In this document: positions 7,108 to 12,507 of the stretch, in pieces
How the letters are laid out: every line of letters begins with the position of its first letter
Position numbering within the stretch: position 1 is the first letter of the stretch
Assembly: GCA_905214895.1 (NCBI GenBank)
Contig: CAJMNP010000015.1
Span: 1 to 12,507 of the forward strand
Reading direction: 5' to 3'
DNA: 12,507 nt
Source of the DNA: an uncultured bacterium
Lineage (GTDB): Bacteria; Actinomycetota; Coriobacteriia; Coriobacteriales; Coriobacteriaceae
Notes under the pieces: model-generated
Seen by the model: only the letters and a program-made list of their open reading frames with translations
What the model was told of the DNA's origin: nothing
The model's database searches: none
Made by a program: the position numbers and the translations under genes

Positions 7108-7120
7108 TTTTACCTAGCCC

Positions 7121-7177
7121 CTTGACAAAGAGGGCGGCATAGACCTTTTGGTCATGCCACCCCCTTTGAATGACAAG
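7121..7177. repeat. Long imperfect hairpin downstream of uppP
   Basis: From the outside in: CTTG/CAAG (7121-7124, 7174-7177), CAAAG/CTTTG (7126-7130, 7164-7168), GGG/CCC (7132-7134, 7160-7162), GGCAT/ATGCC (7136-7140, 7154-7158) and GACC/GGTC (7142-7145, 7150-7153) around a TTTT loop. The small offsets between steps are single-base bulges or mismatches, plus five extra bases near the right end. It lies 35 bases past the uppP stop. Neither strand has a T-run after it, so it looks like a MITE-type element or a processed 3' structure, not a simple terminator. Confidence 0.6.
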
Positions 7178-7211
7178 TTGTCGTCCTGACCGCCGCGCAG
7201 CGTCGACTAAG

Positions 7212-8189
7212 TTAGAGGCCGAGCATCGGCTCCAGGACAAAGAAGTACGCAAGCACTACGATGCCCAGGACAATGCGATACACGCCGAAGCACTTAAAGT
7301 CATGACGGCGGACGAAGCCCATAAGCCACTTGATGGCAATGAGCGACACCGCAAAGGCGACGACGCAACCCACGCCCAGGATGGCAATCTCGTTGGCGCC
7401 AAACGTGCCGCCCTTAATAAAGTACTTGACCAGCTTGAGCGCACTCGCGCCAAACATAACGGGAATGGCCAGGAAGAACGTGAACTTAGACGCCACCGAG
7501 CGCGTGCAGCCCAGCAGCAGGCCGCCGATGATGGTGGAGCCAGAGCGCGACGTACCCGGCACCAGCGAGAGCACCTGGAAGCAACCGATACCCAGTGCGG
7601 TCTTCCAGCTCAGGTCCTCGAGCGTAGCGATGGAACCAAAGTCCAGGTTATCGTCATCGTCGTCTGCAGCAGCAACCGCAGCGGGCGCGGCAAAGTGTGC
7701 GCCAGCGGGACGTCCACCCGACGCCGCGGCACGCGAACCAAACGAACCGGCAACGGCCATTTCCTCGCGCTTGCTCGCGCGCCAGTTCTCAATCACGATA
7801 AACAGCACACCGTACACAATGAGTGCCAGCGCCACGACGGGAGCATTATAGAAATGCTCCTCCATCCAGTCGTTAAGCGGCAGACCGATCGCCGCGGCGG
7901 GAATGCAGCCGAGCACAATCTTGCCCCACAACACCCAGGTGTCGCGACGACCCTCCTTGCCCTTGCTGGGTGAGAACGGATTGAGCTCATGGAAGAACAG
8001 GACGCAGACGGCCAAAATGGCGCCAAGCTGAATCACGACCAGGAACATATTCCAGAACGTCTCGCTCACGTTCATCTTGACGAACTCGTCCACCAAGATC
8101 ATGTGACCGGTCGACGAAACAGGCAGCCATTCGGTGATGCCCTCGACCAGGCCCATAAAGGCAGATTTTAAAAGCTCGATGATATCCAA
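7212..8189 (-). CDS. uppP: Undecaprenyl-diphosphatase
   Basis: Integral membrane enzyme (BacA family) that dephosphorylates undecaprenyl pyrophosphate, regenerating the carrier lipid for wall synthesis; extra copies give bacitracin resistance. The family signatures are clear: EGITEWLPVSSTGH (16-29, with Glu16, Glu20, Ser26 and His29) and PGTSRSG (211-217, with Arg215). Several hydrophobic spans are visible, among them about 48-66, 91-103, 117-134, 236-252, 268-290 and 304-318. At 325 residues it is longer than usual (about 265-290) because of a hydrophilic insert, roughly 138-190, rich in Ala/Gly and containing DDDDD. Start: TTG at 8189, placed after GAGGGGG; the frame stays open to 8507, but that upstream part is not membrane protein and the next ATG would cut into the first helix. 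Divergent from the stress protein gene. Confidence 0.93.
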   Translation of the reverse strand: MDIIELLKSAFMGLVEGITEWLPVSSTGHMILVDEFVKMNVSETFWNMFLVVIQLGAILAVCVLFFHELNPFSPSKGKEGRRDTWVLWGKIVLGCIPAAAIGLPLNDWMEEHFYNAPVVALALIVYGVLFIVIENWRASKREEMAVAGSFGSRAAASGGRPAGAHFAAPAAVAAADDDDDNLDFGSIATLEDLSWKTALGIGCFQVLSLVPGTSRSGSTIIGGLLLGCTRSVASKFTFFLAIPVMFGASALKLVKYFIKGGTFGANEIAILGVGCVVAFAVSLIAIKWLMGFVRRHDFKCFGVYRIVLGIVVLAYFFVLEPMLGL

Positions 8190-8341
8190 AGGGACCCCCT
8201 CGTTAGACACCCGCCGATATTGTTCTGCGGACGGTGCGGGCGATGTCCCATTATCAACCGTTGGCGGCGCGCCTGCGCCTACCCTTACCAAAAAACTCGC
8301 CCGTTCACAGAATTGCGAGCGGTCAAACCCAAATCCTTGGG

Positions 8342-8347
8342 TATAAC
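8342..8347 (+). promoter_or_regulatory. Candidate -10 box of the stress protein gene
   Basis: TATAAC, one base from consensus, 91 bases upstream of the gene in the 248-base divergent spacer with uppP. No -35 box is found at normal spacing; TTGCGA at 8313-8318 is too far. Confidence 0.3.
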
Positions 8348-8437
8348 TGCAACAAGATAAAGTGTCCGGCGGCCAACGCGCCCGCGCCCGCCCGATGCAC
8401 GAGCCCCGCGCCCGTGCGATAGACCAAGGAGGAAACC

Positions 8438-8875
8438 ATGAACGAGGGCTACACCAAGGTATTTGTTTCACTCGACGGTACTGAACAGCAGGATTTTGTG
8501 CTCGCACGCGCCATCAAGGTCGCCGCGAACAACGGCGCCAAGCTAATCATCGGCCACGTTATCGATTCCACGGCGCTCGAGAGCGCCGGTTCCTATCCGG
8601 TCGATCTGGTCAACGGCCTAGAGGAGGCATTTAAGAACTCCATCGCCAAGCAGCTCGAGGAGGCCAAGGCCAATCCCGACATTCCCGAGGTCGAGGTCAT
8701 GATTCGCGCCGGCCGCATTCGCGAGACGCTCAAGGACGAGATGCTCGACGTGGTTAAGCCCGACCTGGTGCTCTGCGGCGCACGCGGCCTGTCCTCGATC
8801 AAGTATGCGCTCCTGGGCTCGATTTCGACGTTCCTGCTGCGCAATACCGATTGCGACATTCTGGTCGTGAAGTAG
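8438..8875 (+). CDS. Universal stress protein (UspA family)
   Basis: A single-domain 145-residue Usp protein, normal length. Usp proteins form cytoplasmic dimers, often bind ATP, and help survival under starvation or stress; the molecular role is mostly unknown. The N-terminal strand KVFVSLDGTEQQD and the C-terminal GARGLSSIKYALLGS (114-128) fit the family, and the latter keeps the G-2x-G-9x-G-S pattern of ATP-binding members (Gly114, Gly117, Gly127, Ser128). The end, NTDCDILVVK, is typical. AAGGAGGAAACC precedes the ATG, a strong ribosome binding site. It is transcribed alone: uppP diverges upstream, and the gene is followed by a long hairpin and a terminator. Confidence 0.93.
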   Translation: MNEGYTKVFVSLDGTEQQDFVLARAIKVAANNGAKLIIGHVIDSTALESAGSYPVDLVNGLEEAFKNSIAKQLEEAKANPDIPEVEVMIRAGRIRETLKDEMLDVVKPDLVLCGARGLSSIKYALLGSISTFLLRNTDCDILVVK

Positions 8876-8888
8876 GTTCCTTCCCGCC

Positions 8889-8979
8889 GGCGCAAGGCCT
8901 GCGGGGTTATCACGCCGACGTCCTCGCCGCTTCGCGGCTGCGGGATGTCGGCTTTGATAACCCCTCCCGGCCTTGTGCC
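8889..8979. repeat. 91-base stem-loop behind the stress protein gene
   Basis: The arms pair in steps: GGCGCAAGGCC (8889-8899) with GGCCTTGTGCC (8969-8979, one G-U), GGGGTTATCA (8903-8912) with TGATAACCCC (8955-8964, perfect), GCCGAC (8914-8919) with GTCGGC (8947-8952), a few more around CC/GG, and a tip GCCGC/GCGGC (8926-8930, 8934-8938). Internal loops are small. It begins 14 bases after the usp stop. No T-run follows; the real terminator comes 40 bases later. It could protect the mRNA 3' end, be processed into a small RNA, or be a mobile palindrome. Confidence 0.75.
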
Positions 8980-9019
8980 TTCGTCACCGTACTTCAGCGA
9001 GTTGGCTGATAGAAGATGG

Positions 9020-9053
9020 CGTGCCGCCCCGATTGGGGCGGCACGTTTTTGTT
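9020..9053 (+). terminator. Rho-independent terminator of the stress protein gene
   Basis: CGTGCCGCCCC (9020-9030) pairs perfectly with GGGGCGGCACG (9035-9045) around GATT, followed by TTTTTGTTT. It faces the converging histidine kinase gene, which stops at 9077; on that strand the tail is not T-rich, so it mainly serves plus-strand transcripts. Confidence 0.92.
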
Positions 9054-9076
9054 TGGGCGGACGTCTGCCACGTGCG

Positions 9077-10120
9077 TTACTCGAAATATTGGAACTTGTT
9101 GGTTGAGAAAGCGAACGTTACGACGAAGCCTTCGCCGGACTCGGATGCTGCGGTGACGTCGATGCCCATCTTGGAACACAGGCGCGCCACCAGATAGAGG
9201 CCGATGCCCGTTGCGCGCTTGGTGGCACGGCCGTTGTCACCGGTAAAGCCCTTCTCGAACACGCGGGGCAGATCTGCCGCGTTCACGCCACAGCCGTTAT
9301 CGGCAACGGTGAGTTCGATGCGCTCACTCGCCAGGCCCTCGTCCAGCAACGCGCCCGAAAACACGATCTTCGCGCCGTCCTCGCGCGCGTATTTAATGCT
9401 GTTCTGAATGAGCTGACCCAAGATAAACTCGAGCCACTTCTCGTCGGTAAACACCTCAAAGTCGAGATTCTCGCACACCGGCGCCACGTGCGCCGCGATG
9501 AGCTCGCGCGCGTTGGCTTTAATCGCGCCCGTCACCAGGGCCTTGAGGTTCCAACGTCGAATCAGGTAATCGCGCTCCACAACTTCCGAGCGCGCATAGT
9601 AGAGCGCCTGGTCGATATAGCGCTCCACGCGGGCAAGCTCGCGACCGAGGTCATCAACACGCGACAGGTCATCTTCGCTGCCGTCCAGGTTTTCCAAAAT
9701 CAGATGGGCTGCAGCCAGGGGCAGTTTGGCCTCGTGGACCCAGCTCTCGATATAGTCGCGATAGTCATCGGTCTGGCGCCGGCCTTCGGCAACCTCGTCG
9801 CAGGCGGCTTTGCCCACCCGGCGCAAGACCTCGTACTCGAGCTCGCCCTCGGCATAGGTCGGGCATTGCACCATCTCTTGCACCCACGCAGGGCTCTCCA
9901 GTTCCTCGGCCGCCCGCTCCAGCTGACGCAGAAAATGGCGGCGACGCGCATACTCGATCACGATGCCCAGCATGCCAAAGATAAAGGACACGCCGACCGC
10001 CACGACCACGATGGAAGCGGGTGCTCCGGCGACCGTCAGCACAAAGCAGCTCAGCAGCACGCCGCACGTCCACACAGCGACGGGAAGAAGCGCATCTTTA
10101 AAAAACTTGGCAAACGACAT
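9077..10120 (-). CDS. BceS-like intramembrane-sensing histidine kinase
   Basis: Sensor kinase of a two-component pair, 347 residues. Two membrane spans (about 11-31 and 37-56) are joined by only about six residues (AGAPAS), so there is no outside sensor domain, as in BceS-type kinases that read the membrane or a partner transporter. The H-box is SWVHEAKLPLAAAH with His129 as phosphoacceptor; the N-box has Asn240 in LIQNSIKYA; G1 is VADNGCG (272-278); VFEKGFTGDNGR and GIGLYL (305-310) complete the ATPase domain. The GFTGDNGR segment is characteristic of the BceS group. The ATG at 10120 has AGGTG six bases upstream; a GTG at 10129, directly abutting the regulator's stop codon, is an alternative. 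The gap to the regulator gene is nine bases, so they form an operon. No BceAB-type transporter is in the window. Confidence 0.9.
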   Translation of the reverse strand: MSFAKFFKDALLPVAVWTCGVLLSCFVLTVAGAPASIVVVAVGVSFIFGMLGIVIEYARRRHFLRQLERAAEELESPAWVQEMVQCPTYAEGELEYEVLRRVGKAACDEVAEGRRQTDDYRDYIESWVHEAKLPLAAAHLILENLDGSEDDLSRVDDLGRELARVERYIDQALYYARSEVVERDYLIRRWNLKALVTGAIKANARELIAAHVAPVCENLDFEVFTDEKWLEFILGQLIQNSIKYAREDGAKIVFSGALLDEGLASERIELTVADNGCGVNAADLPRVFEKGFTGDNGRATKRATGIGLYLVARLCSKMGIDVTAASESGEGFVVTFAFSTNKFQYFE

Positions 10121-10129
10121 AATCGACAC

Positions 10130-10801
10130 CTAGACTGAATAGCCCTGGCCGCGGTGCGTGGTCAGATACCCCTTAACGCCGATTTTTTCGAGCGTGGTGC
10201 GCAGACGGTTGATGTTGACGGTAAGCGTGTTGTCGTCCACGAAGGCATCGGAGTCCCACAGGTCCTGCATGATGGCCGAGCGCGAGACAATCTTGCCCGC
10301 GCGACTCAGAAGCAGCGAGAGGATACGCAGCTCGTTTTTGGTGAGCTCGGTGCTGTCGCCGGTTTGCGTGTTGGTGACCGCGGAGCGGGCGAGGTCGAGT
10401 TCCAGCCCCTTGTGGACGACCGTGCTGCGCTCGCCGGCAGCCGCGGTGCGTCGCAGCAGCGCGTTAATGCGCGCCACAAGCACGCGGGCGCTGTAGGGCT
10501 TGGGGACAAAGTCGTCCGCGCCGAGCGTCATGGCCATGACCTCGTCGATCTCGGTCGTGCGCGACGTGAGGACGATGATGGGGACCTCGGATTCGCGACG
10601 GACTTCGTGGCAGATGTGCTGACCGTCTTTGACGGGAAGCGTCAGGTCGAGCAGTACCAAGTCGGGCGCAGCGGCCAGGATGTCACGCGAGACGTGCTCG
10701 AACGACTCGCAGGCCTCCACCTCAAAACCGGCACGGGCCAGAATGTCGGCAAGCTCGCGACGAATGGGCTCGTCGTCCTCAACGATATAGATCAGCGCCA
10801 T
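10130..10801 (-). CDS. OmpR/BceR-family response regulator
   Basis: DNA-binding partner of the adjacent kinase, 223 residues. The receiver domain (1-118) shows the acidic pair Asp9/Asp10, phosphoacceptor Asp52 in LLDLTLPVKDG, Thr79 and Lys101 in VPKPYSARVL. The winged-helix domain (about 127-223) ends with DDNTLTVNINRLRTTLEKIG and RGQGYSV, typical of OmpR-type regulators. ATG start with GAGGGGAG eight bases upstream. It is first in the two-gene operon. Targets are likely envelope-defence genes, by analogy with BceR of Bacillus; in that system the target is an ABC transporter, which is not seen here. Confidence 0.93.
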   Translation of the reverse strand: MALIYIVEDDEPIRRELADILARAGFEVEACESFEHVSRDILAAAPDLVLLDLTLPVKDGQHICHEVRRESEVPIIVLTSRTTEIDEVMAMTLGADDFVPKPYSARVLVARINALLRRTAAAGERSTVVHKGLELDLARSAVTNTQTGDSTELTKNELRILSLLLSRAGKIVSRSAIMQDLWDSDAFVDDNTLTVNINRLRTTLEKIGVKGYLTTHRGQGYSV

Positions 10802-10833
10802 GGATTCCGCTCCCCTCTTGGTTGTCTTGTCCC

Positions 10834-10899
10834 ATTATGACCGCGAAGCCGCAGGCACGCGCCCCACGCGGCACCAAGGTGACAGAACTGTTCGCGAAC
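10834..10899 (-). promoter_or_regulatory. Possible promoter and operator of the two-component operon
   Basis: CATAAT (minus strand, 10839-10834) is a possible -10 box 33 bases before the regulator start, without a good -35 box. Upstream, GTTCGCGAAC at 10890-10899 is a perfect ten-base palindrome that partly overlaps ACAGAACTGT (10882-10891). It could bind a regulator, but OmpR-type sites are usually direct repeats, so this is weak. Confidence 0.25.
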
Positions 10900-10958
10900 G
10901 AAAGCGTTTGGCTCGCCCCTCGCTCGCAACGGGCGCGGGGATCAAATGATTATTAAAT

Positions 10959-11009
10959 CCCCGTCCCAGAAAAATCATCTTCGAAGTAGCTAAAAGAGCC
11001 CCGTCCCAG
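10959..11009. repeat. Direct repeats of CCCCGTCCCAG
   Basis: The 11-base word occurs at 10959-10969 and 10999-11009, 40 bases apart, in the 213-base spacer between the LysR gene and the response regulator. GGGGAT (10937-10942) and ATCCCC (10957-10962) form an inverted repeat that overlaps the first copy. The words resemble the other G/C-block repeats of this window but differ in sequence. Confidence 0.55.
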
Positions 11010-11014
11010 GTGAG

Positions 11015-11893
11015 CTAGGTGAGAAGCTGGGCCATGGCGTTGACGAATTTTTGCACTTGGAGGGTGGGCTCGAGCGGGTAGTGCAGGTAGACCGGCACCT
11101 CGCGGCCGCACAGGAACGGCACACCAACAAAAGCTGGGTGCACGCCCGACCACGCTCCGCAGGTGAGCACCGCGTCACCCTTTTCCTCCGCCTCGTTAAA
11201 GAGCGCAAAGTCAAAGCTATCCACATCGATCACATCCACGCCGCCGTCTGCCAAAAGATCGATACGCAGGCTGTCCATAGCGTCGTTGCCGTGGCGGAGC
11301 ACGCGCAGACGCATGCCCTCCAAGTCGGCGACCGCAATGCGATTCTTGCGCGCCAGCGAGCTCGTGCGCGGCAGGTCGATATAAAACGGCACGTTGACAA
11401 TGCGGAGCTTTTGGCAGGCGTCGCCCCAGCGCGGGGTCGAAAAACTCGACTGCACCACATCGACCTCGCGGCCCAAGCTGCGCATGACGGTCTCGCGCTC
11501 GTCATAGAGGTCGCTTACCGGCACGATCTCAAATCGCAGCGACGGTTCCAGATCGTGGATGCCCGACCACATCGACAGCGTCTGGCGCCCCGGGCACATC
11601 ATCGACACGCCCAGACGCACGGCACCGCCATCGCCCGCCGCGCGTCGGGCGCGGCGCAGCGCGTCCTCGGACTGCCGCATAATCGAGCGCGCGTCGTCCA
11701 CCAGCAGAGCGCCCGCCGGCGTCACCTTAACACCAGAATGCGAGCGCTCGAACAACGTGATGCCAAACTCGGCCTCGAATCCCGACACCTGTTTGACGAG
11801 TGCCGGGGTCGACACGCGCAGTTTTGCCGCCGCACGCGAGAAGCTTCCCAGCTCCGCGGCGGCCGATATGGCCTCAAGTCGTCGATCGTACAC
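11015..11893 (-). CDS. LysR-family transcriptional regulator
   Basis: A 292-residue regulator of normal length. The N-terminal helix-turn-helix reads LGSFSRAAAKLRVSTPALVKQ (within 15-35), and is followed by FEAEFGITLFERSHSGVKVTPAG (39-61, key residues FER and TPAG), the usual linker start. The rest, from AVRLGV (about 91), is the periplasmic-binding-protein-like effector domain; the ligand is unknown. The GTG at 11893 is chosen because GGGAG lies six bases upstream and the protein then begins the usual distance before the HTH. An ATG at 11926 would add 11 residues but has no visible ribosome binding site. It diverges from the dehydrogenase gene, which is the classical layout for a LysR regulator and its target. 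Confidence 0.88.
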   Translation of the reverse strand: MYDRRLEAISAAAELGSFSRAAAKLRVSTPALVKQVSGFEAEFGITLFERSHSGVKVTPAGALLVDDARSIMRQSEDALRRARRAAGDGGAVRLGVSMMCPGRQTLSMWSGIHDLEPSLRFEIVPVSDLYDERETVMRSLGREVDVVQSSFSTPRWGDACQKLRIVNVPFYIDLPRTSSLARKNRIAVADLEGMRLRVLRHGNDAMDSLRIDLLADGGVDVIDVDSFDFALFNEAEEKGDAVLTCGAWSGVHPAFVGVPFLCGREVPVYLHYPLEPTLQVQKFVNAMAQLLT

Positions 11894-11958
11894 GTCAATC
11901 TCCCGTTTTAGCGCCCGTGGCCACATGGTGCCACAGGGGGTTGTTTTCGCAGGTCACG

Positions 11959-11990
11959 TGCTCAATTGAGCATAAACTGCATCGCGCAGT
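11959..11990. promoter_or_regulatory. Two dyads in the LysR/dehydrogenase spacer
   Basis: TGCTCAATTGAGCA (11959-11972) is a perfect 14-base palindrome. Three bases on, ACTGC (11976-11980) and GCAGT (11986-11990) form a second dyad with a five-base centre. On the minus strand, TTTACA (11995-11990) and TATACT-like TATGCT (11974-11969), 15 bases apart, could be the LysR promoter, with the dyads overlapping it. That fits a LysR protein that represses itself and activates the divergent gene. Neither dyad is an exact T-N11-A box. Confidence 0.5.
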
Positions 11991-12028
11991 GTAAACCTAG
12001 GGTTAACGCCATTCTAACAAATATGCAA

Positions 12029-12057
12029 TTCACCTGCGCAAATGCAAAGCATACGAT
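12029..12057 (+). promoter_or_regulatory. Candidate promoter of the short-chain dehydrogenase gene
   Basis: TTCACC (12029-12034) and TACGAT (12052-12057), each with two mismatches to consensus, are exactly 17 bases apart and 69 bases before the ATG. The LysR-type dyads lie about 40 to 70 bases upstream, a usual place for activation. Confidence 0.35.
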
Positions 12058-12126
12058 AACCAGCGAAAACCACGTGGGTCGAGTAATGGGAGCGGCCCAC
12101 AGGGAGGTACAAGAAGGGAAGTTCCT

Positions 12127-12507
12127 ATGAGCAACTGGCTTAAGCTCGAGGGCGATGTCTGCGCTGTGACCGGCGCGCTCGGCGGCATGGGCGTCGAGAT
12201 CTGCCGCGAGTTCGCCCGCAACGGCGCCAACGTTGTCCTGCTCGACCTGGACGAGGAGAAGGTCAAGGCCGCTGCCGCCGACCTTGCTGCCGAGTTTGGC
12301 ATCCACGCCGAGGGTTACAAGATGAACGCCACCGACGAGGCCGAGGTTCAGGCCGCCGTCGACGCCACCATCGCCGACTTCGGCCGCGTCGACGTCCTCG
12401 TCAACACCGCCGGCATCCTGCGCTTCGCAGCCATGGAGGACCTGCCGCTGAGCGACTGGAACGAGGTCATCAACGTCAACCTCACCGGCTACTTCATCAC
12501 CTCGCAG
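12127..12507 (+). CDS. Short-chain dehydrogenase/reductase, 5' part
   Basis: The first 127 residues of a classical SDR oxidoreductase; the right edge cuts it, and about half should be missing. The Rossmann fingerprint TGALGGMG (15-22) is present, Asp40 at the end of the second strand (VVLLDLD) suggests NAD(H) over NADP(H), and NTAG (93-96) and NVNLTG (116-121) are family motifs. The catalytic Ser-Tyr-Lys lies beyond the window. Substrate unknown: sugar, polyol or steroid alcohols are all possible, and the fragment does not resemble the Collinsella 7-beta hydroxysteroid dehydrogenase as I remember it. The ATG at 12127 follows GAAGGGAAG. Likely under the divergent LysR regulator. Confidence 0.9.
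   Translation, partial: MSNWLKLEGDVCAVTGALGGMGVEICREFARNGANVVLLDLDEEKVKAAAADLAAEFGIHAEGYKMNATDEAEVQAAVDATIADFGRVDVLVNTAGILRFAAMEDLPLSDWNEVINVNLTGYFITSQ

Larger units (their letters stand above)
6763..7211. other. Gene-free stretch with small hairpins
   Basis: About 450 bases, more A/T-rich than the genes around it. The only frame of note, a 65-codon minus frame at 6886-7083, shows no recognisable family, high-GC codon pattern or good ribosome binding site. Small inverted repeats are CACAGTAG/CTACTGTG (6900-6907 and 6914-6921) and CCTC/GAGG near 6965. GGACAGTC recurs at 7008-7015. The right part holds the repeat copy at 7087 and the hairpin at 7121, listed separately. It may be decayed mobile or gene sequence. 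Confidence 0.5.

Noticed and set aside
7121..7177. Hairpin as the uppP intrinsic terminator
   Set aside because: The minus strand after the stem reads GGGCTAGGTAAAAG, with no T-run, so it does not meet the usual criteria.
1291..7177. CRISPR array or tandem repeats
   Set aside because: Repeats are few, dispersed and often inverted, with no regular spacers and no cas gene.
8190..8507. Longer uppP frame starting at 8507
   Set aside because: The added 106 residues are hydrophilic and unlike any UppP N-terminus, would overlap the start of the divergent stress protein gene, and the TTG at 8189 has a fitting GAGGGGG.
11955..12077. Two CACGTG words (11955-11960 and within 12070-12077) as a regulator site pair
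   Set aside because: Six-base palindromes of this kind are common in high-GC DNA and the spacing gives no support.

Overview
The window looks like chromosomal sequence from a GC-rich actinomycete of the Coriobacteriia type, most like a gut Collinsella. This is inferred from the high-GC codon use, the protein style (a PcrA helicase with a C-terminal Tudor-like domain, Ala/Pro/Asp-rich linkers) and the short repeats seen only between genes. No sequence search was possible, so the genus is a judgement. Most genes are core or regulatory. There is no CRISPR array, phage gene, transposase, rRNA or tRNA.

Layout, left to right. A LacI-family repressor (minus) has two tandem CG-centred operators beyond its 3' end, probably serving a gene off the left edge. 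An inverted pair of repeats lies in front of murB (plus), which ends at a bidirectional terminator. A 190-base structured spacer then separates murB from a long pcrA/uvrD helicase gene (minus). A second repeat copy precedes a CtBP-like D-2-hydroxyacid dehydrogenase (plus), whose stop codon is overlapped by a near-perfect hairpin. A 450-base gene-free stretch with two more repeat or hairpin elements leads to uppP (minus, TTG start). A universal stress protein gene (plus) is followed by a 91-base hairpin and a textbook terminator. A BceRS-like histidine kinase and response regulator (minus), a LysR regulator (minus) and, divergent from it, the 5' part of a short-chain dehydrogenase (plus, cut by the right edge) complete the window.

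How the genes fit together. MurB (UDP-MurNAc synthesis), UppP (recycling of the undecaprenyl carrier) and the BceS-like intramembrane-sensing kinase all concern the cell-wall lipid II cycle; in Firmicutes, kinases of this type respond to antibiotics such as bacitracin that target that cycle. Shared control is inference. The LysR regulator probably controls the divergent dehydrogenase through two dyads in their shared spacer. The LacI regulator probably controls a sugar-use gene to the left.

I found no clear new multi-gene system. The least explained parts are the intergenic elements: the GGTGCAAA/CCTGACCCC repeat family, the GGACAGTCC hairpins, the structured murB-pcrA spacer, and the long hairpin behind the stress protein gene. 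Next come the dehydrogenase with an eroded glycine fingerprint and the unusual insertions in PcrA and UppP.
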